From the NCBI GenBank assembly GCA_029856445.1, contig JAHQWY010000280.1, positions 1 to 5,049 on the forward strand: 5,049 bases of DNA, given 5' to 3'. Shown piece by piece: positions 1-5,049 of this stretch (positions within the stretch are counted from its first letter, which is position 1; the number at the start of each line of letters is the position of its first letter). The position numbers and the translations under genes are program-made. This DNA is from Promethearchaeia archaeon (GTDB lineage Archaea > Asgardarchaeota > Lokiarchaeia > Sigyniarchaeales > SOKP01). The notes under the pieces are model-generated. The model saw nothing but the letters and a program-made list of their open reading frames with translations, was not told where the DNA came from and ran no database searches.

Positions 1-52
1 AATTTATTTCATCTAAACCATGTATGCACGGCATTTTTTCTATATCTCTCAT
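1..52 (-). CDS. 5' end of an uncharacterised protein gene (partial, runs off the left edge)
   Basis: Reading leftwards on the minus strand, an ATG at 52-50 opens a frame with no stop up to the window edge, giving MRDIEKMPCIHGLDEIN. An in-frame TAA sits immediately before this ATG (55-53), so 52 is the earliest possible start; the second Met at 34 is an alternative. A TATA-like element lies about 50-60 bases upstream, at a distance that allows a short leader. No Shine-Dalgarno sequence is visible. The Cys-x-His-Gly-Leu-Asp-Glu stretch looks like the beginning of a Cys/His metal-binding module, but only one Cys and one His are within view, so this is a guess. The gene is divergent from the acyl-CoA synthetase gene. 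With 17 codons seen, function cannot be assigned and coding status itself is only probable. Confidence 0.5.
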   Translation of the reverse strand, partial: MRDIEKMPCIHGLDEIN

Positions 53-100
53 TTATTCAATTTCTAAGTATTTCGAATTATTAGTATCTTTTATTCTTTT

Positions 101-110
101 TTATTATAAT
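101..110 (-). promoter_or_regulatory. Candidate TATA box for the left-edge minus-strand gene
   Basis: On the minus strand this reads ATTATAATAA, an archaeal TATA-like element. Initiation about 26-30 bases downstream would fall near position 78, leaving a leader of roughly 25 bases before the ATG at 52. In such AT-rich DNA TATA-like strings are common, so position relative to the gene is the main support. Confidence 0.35.
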
Positions 111-126
111 TTCTAAAACTTTAGAA
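111..126. repeat. 16-bp palindrome in the divergent promoter region
   Basis: TTCTAAA (111-117) and TTTAGAA (120-126) are exact reverse complements separated by AC. The element sits between the two outward-facing TATA candidates (101-110 minus, 158-170 plus), the right place for an operator controlling one or both genes. A 7-base arm can arise by chance in AT-rich sequence, so regulatory function is only inferred. Confidence 0.4.
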
Positions 127-157
127 TAATACGTTGTTTATAATTAATTTTTAAAAA

Positions 158-170
158 CTTTATAAATATA
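158..170 (+). promoter_or_regulatory. Candidate TATA box for the acyl-CoA synthetase gene
   Basis: CTTTATAAATATA resembles the archaeal TATA consensus. Initiation expected near 188-192 would give a leader of about 40 bases to the ATG at 233. The stretch CAATTAGTGT (180-189) lies at the predicted start point and resembles elements upstream of the two divergent genes at the right end of the window. Confidence 0.45.
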
Positions 171-232
171 ATCTAACTTCAATTAGTGTTTACACATCTA
201 TTTAAAAAATTGTAATCTAATTTTAAAGAATC

Positions 233-2017
233 ATGAAAAGTGTAATTAAGATGGCAGAATGGCAAGTTGATGAAGATAAAGCATGGTTTAAAAAATGGTG
301 GCCTAAAGATACTCCAAAAAACTATGAATTTGAAAAAATATCGTTAGGGGAATTTTTTGAAAGGCAAAGAAAGAAATATGCGAATGATAATATGATGTGG
401 TTTTTAGACTCCTGGATGACTTATGAGGAAGCAGGGCGTTTAATAGATTCTTTGGCAACTGCTCTTAATAATTTAGGCGTGAAGAAGGGAGATGTTATAG
501 CATTCTTAATGCCTAATAGTTTTCAATACGTAATATCCTTCTATGCTACAGTTAAATTAGGTGCTATAGCCACAGGAATTAATCCAACATATAAACCATT
601 AGAAGTATTACATCATCTTAAATTAACTGGTGCTAGAGTATTAATCACATTAGATGCATTGTTTGAAGAATTAGCTCACCCAATAATTAGTAAATCAAAT
701 ATAGAAATGGTTGTTTATACTAATGTTGCTGATTTAGCGTCAGGGCTTCCAGGATGGAAAAAAAAGATTGGAAAAATGATCAAAAAGATACCAAAAGGAA
801 AAGTAGATTTTCCAAGTGCTATTAATTTCTTAGATCTCATTAGTACCGAACCAGACCTTCCAAAAGTAGATTTTGATCCAACTGAGCACACCGCTACATA
901 TATTATGACCGGTGGAACAACAGGAGTGCCTAAAGCGACAATACTAACACATTTTAATTTAGTTTCGAATGCAACTCAAGCATTGCTTTGGGTTGGAGGA
1001 GAAGATCCAGGTGTCGGGGATATTGGAGCATTACCATTATTCCATTCATTTGCTATGACTACAGTGATGAATTCAGCGATTGCTTTAGGCGGTTGGATGA
1101 TGCTCTTTCCAAGACCTCCCCCAACTGAAGAATTTTTAAAAGAGATTAATCATATCCCTGCTCCAAAGGGACTATTTTATGCTGGTGCTGAAATACTCTT
1201 TAAAAGGATTGCTGATTTTCCACGTCTTGACAAATTTCCAGAATTAATGGGAAAATTAAGACTTTCTATTTCAGGTGCAGGTCCTTTACATGCTCCAGTT
1301 CGCGAAGCATTTGAGAAAAATACTGGTGGACGGATCGTTGAAGGATACGGACTTTCTGAAGCAAGCCCCGTTGTCAGTGCTGGGAACCTATTTGGTGAAA
1401 GTCCTGATGGTGTAATCGGAATGCCATTTCCAGGTACTGATTGGGGCATTTTTGATGTAGATGAATTTGAGAAGGGACCAATAGCAGATGGAACAAAAAA
1501 TTCAAAATACGGTGAAGAACACACAGGTGAATTATGTGTATGTGGTCCTCAGGTAATGAAAGGATACTTAGGACAACCAGATGAGACTGCAGACACCTTA
1601 AAAACATGGGATGGTCGAACATGGCTACTTACAGGTGATATTGGATTTATGAATGAAGATGGTACTGTAGCGCTCAGAGACAGAAAGAAGCAGTTAATTA
1701 AAGTGGCAGGTCATTCAGTCTTTCCAGCTGAAGTTGAGACTATGCTTATGAGTAATGAAGCCGTTTCGGAAGCTGCCGTAGCTGGTCTTCCTGATCCAAA
1801 AGGAAAAGTTGGCGAGATAACAAAAGCATGGGTTGCTTTAAAACCTGAGTATAAAGGTAAAATTACCGAAGAAGAATTAATGGCTTGGACAGAAAAAAAT
1901 ATGACTAAATGGAAATGTCCTACTATCATTGAGTTTATTGACGAAGTACCTAAAAATATTTTAGGAAAAGTTCAGAGACGTGTATTGCAAGAAGCAGATC
2001 CTTTATACAAGAAATAA
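233..2017 (+). CDS. AMP-forming acyl-CoA synthetase (long-chain fatty acid--CoA ligase-like)
   Basis: This 594-residue protein is a member of the ANL adenylate-forming superfamily, which activates a carboxylate with ATP to an acyl-AMP and transfers it to CoA. Visible motifs in order are: the phosphate-binding loop TGGTTGVPK (226-234), PLFHSF (268-273), SGAGPL (347-352), the adenine-binding GYGLSEASP (371-379), TGEL (431-434), TGD (467-469, ribose-contacting Asp469), the hinge region DRKKQLIKVAGHSVFPAEVE (483-502), and the C-terminal PKNILGKVQRR (573-583) with the catalytic Lys579. All core elements are intact. The TGG form of the loop and the basic segment at 175-190 (KKKIGKMIKKIPKGK) fit the long-chain FadD-type branch, where such a segment may touch membrane; no signal peptide or membrane span is seen. 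The likely role is fatty-acid activation for beta-oxidation or lipid recycling in the cytoplasm; the true substrate cannot be read. An in-frame TAA at 224-226 limits the start to 233. The Met at 251 (MAEWQVDEDKAW) is an equally good start, and neither has a Shine-Dalgarno sequence. It is transcribed alone, followed by a T-tract. Confidence 0.93.
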   Translation: MKSVIKMAEWQVDEDKAWFKKWWPKDTPKNYEFEKISLGEFFERQRKKYANDNMMWFLDSWMTYEEAGRLIDSLATALNNLGVKKGDVIAFLMPNSFQYVISFYATVKLGAIATGINPTYKPLEVLHHLKLTGARVLITLDALFEELAHPIISKSNIEMVVYTNVADLASGLPGWKKKIGKMIKKIPKGKVDFPSAINFLDLISTEPDLPKVDFDPTEHTATYIMTGGTTGVPKATILTHFNLVSNATQALLWVGGEDPGVGDIGALPLFHSFAMTTVMNSAIALGGWMMLFPRPPPTEEFLKEINHIPAPKGLFYAGAEILFKRIADFPRLDKFPELMGKLRLSISGAGPLHAPVREAFEKNTGGRIVEGYGLSEASPVVSAGNLFGESPDGVIGMPFPGTDWGIFDVDEFEKGPIADGTKNSKYGEEHTGELCVCGPQVMKGYLGQPDETADTLKTWDGRTWLLTGDIGFMNEDGTVALRDRKKQLIKVAGHSVFPAEVETMLMSNEAVSEAAVAGLPDPKGKVGEITKAWVALKPEYKGKITEEELMAWTEKNMTKWKCPTIIEFIDEVPKNILGKVQRRVLQEADPLYKK

Positions 2018-2037
2018 TTTCTTTTTTTTATCTTTTT
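2018..2037 (+). terminator. Oligo-T archaeal-type terminator after the synthetase gene
   Basis: Directly after the TAA stop the coding strand reads TTT, C, eight T, ATC, then five T. Archaeal RNA polymerase terminates at such U-tracts without needing a hairpin, and none is visible here. This suggests that the next gene has its own promoter. Confidence 0.6.
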
Positions 2038-2067
2038 ATAAGATAATTAATCTGTAATAAGGTTGAA

Positions 2068-2077
2068 TTTTATAATT
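2068..2077 (+). promoter_or_regulatory. Candidate TATA box for the nucleotidyltransferase gene
   Basis: TTTTATAATT lies after the T-tract terminator. Initiation about 30 bases downstream, near 2100, would leave a leader of roughly 80 bases containing the AT-rich hairpin at 2101-2128. The TTTTAATTAAA string at 2115-2125 is a weaker alternative that would give a leader of about 35 bases. The region is so AT-rich that the choice is uncertain. Confidence 0.3.
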
Positions 2078-2091
2078 TCAAGTTTGTAGGT

Positions 2092-2128
2092 TTTTAATTA
2101 AATTTTAATTTCTATTTTAATTAAAATT
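2092..2128. repeat. AT-only inverted and direct repeat upstream of the nucleotidyltransferase gene
   Basis: AATTTTAATT (2101-2110) is matched exactly by its reverse complement AATTAAAATT (2119-2128), with an 8-base spacer. In addition, TTTTAATTAAA occurs twice in direct orientation (2092-2102 and 2115-2125), 23 bases apart, about two helical turns. It could be an operator pair, a leader hairpin, or low-complexity chance. No other feature occupies this gap. Confidence 0.4.
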
Positions 2129-2178
2129 CAATATCCTAAAATAAACAATTTATTTTATTGAGACACCAAAATCAAATA

Positions 2179-3321
2179 ATGACAAAAGGAATCATTATCT
2201 CTGGTGGTTGGGGAACACGGTTACGACCTTTGACATGTACCATTCCAAAACCTTTAATTCCTATAGTCAATAAGCCAGTTATAGAGCGTCAAATACTTTT
2301 ACTGAGAGCAGCAGGAGTAACTGAAATAATATTAGCAGTGAGCGTCATGGCCGATGTTTTAAAAAACTATTTTAAAGATGGTAGGGATTTTGGAGTAAGT
2401 ATTCAATATACAGACGAGAAAGTGCCAATGGGGACCGCAGGTGCTATAAAGCTAGCCGAGGATTATTTGAAAGATGATAATTTTTTTATGCTTAATGGAG
2501 ATGTCGTCTTAAACTTTGATTTTAGTCAGATGATTAAAAAACATGAAATATGTAAGGGAATTGGATTAATTGCAAGCAAGGTAGTAGAAGACCCTTCACG
2601 GTATGGTGTATTGATAGTTGATGAGGATTCAAGCAAAATCAATAAATTTCTAGAAAAAGATGACTATGTTCCTCCTGAAGGAAAAATTGTTCCGATGCCT
2701 ATTAATGCAGGAGTTTATCTCTTTGAACCAGAGGTTTTCAATTATATCGTCCCTGCGAAAAAAGTATCAATCGAGAAGGAAGTTTTTCCTAAACTTGCAG
2801 ACGAAGGCAATCTGTATAATTTTCCAATAACGGGTATTTGGAAAGACATCGGAAAACCTGAAGAACTATTAGAAGGGAATATTCAGATGATGACAGAAAT
2901 TTTAAAGGATTCGAATGGCCAAAAAAGAAATTTAATCGATAATAGTCTCGATATTGATGGAAAAGCTCTAATTTATCCTCCTGTTGCTATAGGAAAAAAT
3001 GTTATATTGCGAAAAAATTGCGAAATAGGTCCTAATGTAATAATTGGGGATAATGTGTATATTGGAGATAATACTAAAATTAAAGAAACATTAATTTATG
3101 ATGAAGCTTATATCTCGGAGAATGTTAACATTGAAAAAGCAATAGTTTCTGATAATTGTGTAATTAATAATTATGTTGAATTAAAGGGGAACAACCAGAA
3201 TCTAGTGATATTAGCTTCTTATGTGCAAGTATTAGATGGTATTAAATTAATAGCATCTTCAAATGGATCTATTAAAGTTTGCCATCATGAAGTTGTAAGT
3301 GAAGATATTAAATTCTACTGA
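2179..3321 (+). CDS. Sugar-1-phosphate nucleotidyltransferase with left-handed beta-helix (GDP-mannose pyrophosphorylase-like)
   Basis: This 380-residue cytoplasmic enzyme should join a sugar 1-phosphate to a nucleoside triphosphate, giving an NDP-sugar and pyrophosphate. Numbering from the ATG at 2179, the N-terminal Rossmann-like catalytic domain (about 1-240) shows the signature GGWGTRLRPLT (9-19), PKPL with Lys24, the GTAGA loop (85-89), LNGDV with metal-binding Asp108, NAGVYLFE (176-183) and WKDIGKP with the second metal-binding Asp223. Residues about 258-338 form irregular hexapeptide repeats (IGKNVI, IGPNVI, IGDNVY, IGDNTK) of a left-handed beta-helix, as in GDP-mannose pyrophosphorylases and GlmU-like archaeal enzymes. 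The base and sugar specificity cannot be read; GDP-mannose or a dTDP/UDP-sugar are options. The product would feed N-glycan, lipid-linked sugar or surface polysaccharide synthesis. A TTG at 2158 would extend it by seven residues, but the family begins just before the GG-x-GTRLRPLT strand, so the ATG is preferred. No Shine-Dalgarno sequence is visible. The 3' end overlaps the converging gene by 7 bases. Confidence 0.9.
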   Translation: MTKGIIISGGWGTRLRPLTCTIPKPLIPIVNKPVIERQILLLRAAGVTEIILAVSVMADVLKNYFKDGRDFGVSIQYTDEKVPMGTAGAIKLAEDYLKDDNFFMLNGDVVLNFDFSQMIKKHEICKGIGLIASKVVEDPSRYGVLIVDEDSSKINKFLEKDDYVPPEGKIVPMPINAGVYLFEPEVFNYIVPAKKVSIEKEVFPKLADEGNLYNFPITGIWKDIGKPEELLEGNIQMMTEILKDSNGQKRNLIDNSLDIDGKALIYPPVAIGKNVILRKNCEIGPNVIIGDNVYIGDNTKIKETLIYDEAYISENVNIEKAIVSDNCVINNYVELKGNNQNLVILASYVQVLDGIKLIASSNGSIKVCHHEVVSEDIKFY

Positions 3322-4691
3322 ATCTCCTCACGAAGTTTTATGATTTTTTTCTTTAGTTTCTTAATTCTGGAATCTGAAATGTTGAAAATTAAGAAACTTT
3401 CTAAAATCTTTAGAGCTTTTTGATAAAAATTAATACTATTTATATAATCTCCATTCTTTTCAGCATTTTCTCCCGCTTCTAGTGCAAAATCTAATTCTAA
3501 TTGTTTTTCTTTTTTCTCGAGATTTAAAACGGATTGAGAAATTCGTGTAATTTCCTCTTTAAGGTTAAATTCCTTTGCTATATAAAGAGCTCTCTTATAT
3601 TCTTTTTCGGCAATCTGATAAGCTAAAGTCTTTTCAGCATCTTTTCCTTTCTTAAGGAATTCTTTTATTGTTTTGTTTGCTGTTAAAATACTCATTTCAT
3701 CTAAATCTATTCGTAAATCTTCAATTCCAGAATCATCGGTAATTAAAGATGAGATTGGTTTAAATTTTGCTAATTTTTCGGAGGTGGTCTCCTCTCTCAT
3801 TTCTAAATCACTCGCAACAGTTTCAAGGTTTATGGGAACAAAAACATTGCTTTCTACAAGCTGATAAATTTCATAAAGAATAAGATTTGCTTCAAGATTT
3901 ACAATTTTCTTGACTCGATTAAGTAGATTATTAATAGAGAAAAATGATTTAGAAACTAGGTGTTCTTTAGCTAAATTAAAGACAGCTTTTTGAAGTTGGT
4001 TTTGATTTATTTTTTCTATTTCATTAGGACTAATGCTATGTGCTAATGACATAGGAAATACTAATTTAATGTTAAAAGAATCAATTAGATATTCAATCAT
4101 ATTTTCGGTATTAAATATTCCAGATTCTCTAAAATTACTAATCACCTCATGAAATAATTCCTCATATTCCTGTAAAAACTGCATAACAGTAGTTCTCATG
4201 CTATCAGAGGCTTTTTGGTCAAGAATCAAGCAAAGTCTTATAAATTCTCCATTTTTTAATAAAATATTGAAATTTTGATACTGAAATTCATAAAATTGTT
4301 GATTTATAAGATTTATTGATCCATTTGAAGAAATACTATCTGATTCTGAGAAAGTAATATTCGCTTGTATAAAACCGCTTAACAAATCAGCATCCATTTC
4401 TGCTCCAGAAACAGAATAATTTAATAATTTCAAACCTGATTCTTTATCCATTAATACTATATGTCTAATATTCAATACATCTGAAAATTTTTGCCAGATA
4501 ATTTCTCGTTCCACTTGGAGATGCCTTTCATAAGAATCTAGTTCAAATACTTCTAGATTTGAATCAACCTCAAATCCTAGCTCCTTAAGTTTCTTTTTGA
4601 GACATGACATACAAGATTTAGGATATTTTGGACAGTTAGATTTACTAATTCCACAATTAAATCCTAATTGATTAATCTCAAAATAAACCAT
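3315..4691 (-). CDS. Uncharacterised multidomain protein: Cys cluster, longin-like fold, winged-helix-like region, TPR/MIT-like C-terminus
   Basis: I do not recognise this 458-residue protein as a named family. Residues 13-30 carry four cysteines spaced C-x6-C-x6-C-x2-C (13, 20, 27, 30), a likely zinc or iron-sulfur site. Residues about 70-215 follow the strand/helix order of a longin-like fold: strands IRHIVLMD (75-82) and LKLLNYSV (88-94), helix 100-114, strands QQFYEFQYQ (131-139), FNILLKNG (141-148) and FIRLCLILDQ (150-159), long helix about 161-187, helix about 195-207. Residues about 225-286 resemble a winged helix-turn-helix ending in VFVPI. Residues about 350-455 are charged helices resembling TPR hairpins or an MIT domain, with GDYINSINFYQKALKIL (414-430) the clearest unit. 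No signal peptide or membrane span is visible, so it is probably cytoplasmic. Longin domains commonly bind small GTPases or trafficking complexes; any such role here is inference. A weak AAGGGG ribosome site lies 5 bases before the ATG. The gene diverges from the right-edge gene and overlaps the nucleotidyltransferase gene tail to tail. Confidence 0.85.
   Translation of the reverse strand: MVYFEINQLGFNCGISKSNCPKYPKSCMSCLKKKLKELGFEVDSNLEVFELDSYERHLQVEREIIWQKFSDVLNIRHIVLMDKESGLKLLNYSVSGAEMDADLLSGFIQANITFSESDSISSNGSINLINQQFYEFQYQNFNILLKNGEFIRLCLILDQKASDSMRTTVMQFLQEYEELFHEVISNFRESGIFNTENMIEYLIDSFNIKLVFPMSLAHSISPNEIEKINQNQLQKAVFNLAKEHLVSKSFFSINNLLNRVKKIVNLEANLILYEIYQLVESNVFVPINLETVASDLEMREETTSEKLAKFKPISSLITDDSGIEDLRIDLDEMSILTANKTIKEFLKKGKDAEKTLAYQIAEKEYKRALYIAKEFNLKEEITRISQSVLNLEKKEKQLELDFALEAGENAEKNGDYINSINFYQKALKILESFLIFNISDSRIKKLKKKIIKLREEIQ
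3344..3354 (+). terminator. Possible T-tract terminator for the nucleotidyltransferase gene, inside the converging gene
   Basis: The plus strand reads seven T, C, three T beginning 22 bases after the TGA stop. The tract is the complement of Lys codons near the C-terminus of the opposing gene, so if it works as a terminator it is embedded in that gene's coding sequence. Support is position and composition only. Confidence 0.3.
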
Positions 4692-4696
4692 AAAAA

Positions 4697-4702
4697 CCCC
4701 TT
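4697..4702 (-). promoter_or_regulatory. Weak ribosome binding site of the longin-like gene
   Basis: On the minus strand AAGGGG stands 5 bases before the ATG at 4691-4689. It is only a partial match to the GGAGG core, but it is one of the few G-runs in the non-coding DNA here and it supports the chosen start. Confidence 0.4.
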
Positions 4703-4737
4703 ATTACACTATTGCTATATTACAACTTCTTCTTGTT

Positions 4738-4746
4738 CTTATAATG
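4738..4746 (-). promoter_or_regulatory. Candidate TATA box for the longin-like gene
   Basis: The minus strand reads CATTATAAG. Initiation about 27-30 bases downstream falls near 4714, giving a leader of roughly 20-25 bases and placing the start point on the CAATAGTGT element. Confidence 0.35.
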
Positions 4747-4784
4747 AAATAAGTAGGTTTTAAGCATTTAAAATTGAGTAATTA

Positions 4785-4806
4785 TTATTATAATTTTTTA
4801 TAATAA
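4785..4806. repeat. AT-only inverted repeat in the centre of the divergent gap
   Basis: TTATTATAA (4785-4793) and TTATAATAA (4798-4806) are exact reverse complements around TTTT. The element is near the middle of the gap between two divergent genes. Low complexity makes chance a serious explanation; it could also be an additional TATA-like site in either direction. Confidence 0.35.
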
Positions 4807-4834
4807 AGAGAATATTTATTTTTTGATTTGAGAA

Positions 4835-4844
4835 TTTATAAAAT
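4835..4844 (+). promoter_or_regulatory. Candidate TATA box for the right-edge gene
   Basis: TTTATAAAAT is a good archaeal TATA match preceded by a purine-rich GAGAA stretch that could serve as the TFB recognition element. The start would be expected near 4865, giving a leader of about 35 bases. Confidence 0.5.
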
Positions 4845-4891
4845 GCAATAAATTATGACACAATAGTGTTCTTGAAATTATAAAAACTCAT

Positions 4892-4896
4892 GAGGT
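4892..4896 (+). promoter_or_regulatory. Shine-Dalgarno sequence of the right-edge gene
   Basis: GAGGT lies 4 bases before the ATG at 4901 and is a good match to the 16S-complementary core. It is the clearest ribosome site in the window and fixes this start, unlike the leaders of the two complete plus-strand genes, which have none. Confidence 0.6.
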
Positions 4897-4900
4897 TAAA

Positions 4901-5049
4901 ATGGAAGAGCTTAAAGAAAGAGGTCTAAAAATCTATAATTCTATCTTTGAGGGAAAGAGATCTGTTGAGATTGAAGAAATCGAATATCCAATAAAAAAAT
5001 TTTCAAGTGGTATAAAATATGTTGATTTATTTGGATATAGGTTTATAGA
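4901..5049 (+). CDS. 5' end of an uncharacterised protein gene (partial, runs off the right edge)
   Basis: An ATG with a GAGGT ribosome site and a TATA candidate opens a frame with no stop for 49 codons to the window edge. The next in-frame stop upstream is TGA at 4856-4858 and there is no other in-frame ATG between, so the start is well fixed. The visible protein begins with a charged helix (MEELKERGLKIYNSIFEG) followed by strand-like segments rich in Glu/Ile (SVEIEEIEYPIKKF) and an aromatic YVDLFGYRFI segment. It has no signal peptide or membrane span so far and no motif I can name. It diverges from the longin-like gene and may share its control region. Composition matches its neighbours, with no sign of transfer. 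Confidence 0.75.
   Translation, partial: MEELKERGLKIYNSIFEGKRSVEIEEIEYPIKKFSSGIKYVDLFGYRFI

Larger units (their letters stand above)
4706..4869. repeat. Inverted 9-bp pair ACACTATTG ... CAATAGTGT at the two ends of the divergent promoter region
   Basis: ACACTATTG at 4706-4714 is the exact reverse complement of CAATAGTGT at 4861-4869. Read in the direction of each gene, CAATAGTGT begins 29 bases after the TATAAG of the left-facing promoter and 24 bases after the TATAAA of the right-facing one, so both copies overlap the predicted transcription start. They may be a shared initiator or operator. Chance is possible for a 9-mer in about 200 AT-rich bases, though not very likely. Confidence 0.45.

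Noticed and set aside
1177..1524. Minus-strand open frame of 115 codons inside the acyl-CoA synthetase gene
   Set aside because: It lies fully within a well-supported gene whose protein shows every family motif. The antisense protein is Ser/Pro-rich with no recognisable fold and has no promoter or ribosome site.
1374..1622. Minus-strand open frame of 82 codons, His/Leu-rich
   Set aside because: It is a shadow of the synthetase gene in another frame; its odd His/Leu composition is typical of antisense translation.
1711..1929. Minus-strand open frame of 72 codons
   Set aside because: It is antisense to the conserved C-terminal domain of the synthetase and has no independent evidence.
2101..2128. 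Bacterial-type intrinsic terminator hairpin
   Set aside because: The stem has only A-T pairs and is not followed by a T-run, and a better T-tract terminator already follows the upstream stop codon.
2158..2178. TTG start adding seven residues to the nucleotidyltransferase
   Set aside because: The extension MRHQNQI precedes the usual family N-terminus, which begins just before the first strand and GG-x-GTRLRPLT. The ATG at 2179 fits better and no ribosome site favours the TTG.
3673..3864. Plus-strand open frame of 63 codons, Ser-rich
   Set aside because: It is antisense to the longin-like gene, lacks a ribosome site and has low-complexity Ser composition.
1..5049. Mobile element, CRISPR array, tRNA or rRNA
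   Set aside because: I see no transposase or integrase motifs, no regularly spaced repeats, no tRNA-like cloverleaf or T-loop sequence and no rRNA-like GC-rich conserved blocks.

Overview
The window is a chromosomal stretch of an AT-rich prokaryote that looks archaeal. The gaps between genes carry TATA-type promoter candidates about 25-30 bases upstream of plausible start points, an oligo-T terminator follows the first full gene, and most starts lack a clear Shine-Dalgarno sequence. The gene content (an acyl-CoA synthetase, a sugar-phosphate nucleotidyltransferase, and a protein with a longin-like core joined to winged-helix and TPR-like parts) together with the Lys/Ile/Asn-rich composition suggests an Asgard archaeon of the Lokiarchaeota type. 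That placement is inference from composition and protein style, not a database match.

Layout: bases 1-52 hold the beginning of a minus-strand gene that runs off the left edge. It diverges, across a 180-base gap with two promoter candidates and a small palindrome, from a complete AMP-forming acyl-CoA synthetase gene (233-2017, plus). A T-rich terminator follows, then a 161-base AT-only-looking gap with an inverted/direct repeat. Next is a nucleotidyltransferase gene with a C-terminal left-handed beta-helix (2179-3321, plus). It meets a minus-strand gene (3315-4691) tail to tail with a 7-base overlap. That gene encodes a 458-residue protein of unknown function with an N-terminal four-cysteine cluster, a longin-like fold, a winged-helix-like region and TPR/MIT-like C-terminal helices. 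A 209-base divergent gap with symmetrical elements separates it from the beginning of a plus-strand gene (4901 to the right edge) of unknown function.

No operon is evident: the genes alternate in strand or are separated by a terminator, so each is probably its own transcription unit. The synthetase would activate fatty acids to acyl-CoA, and the nucleotidyltransferase would make an activated sugar (probably GDP- or another NDP-sugar) for surface glycans or glycoconjugates. Nothing in the sequence ties these two functions together. The most interesting item is the longin-like multidomain protein, because longin domains are central to eukaryotic membrane trafficking and small-GTPase regulation. 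I see no mobile element, CRISPR array, tRNA or rRNA.
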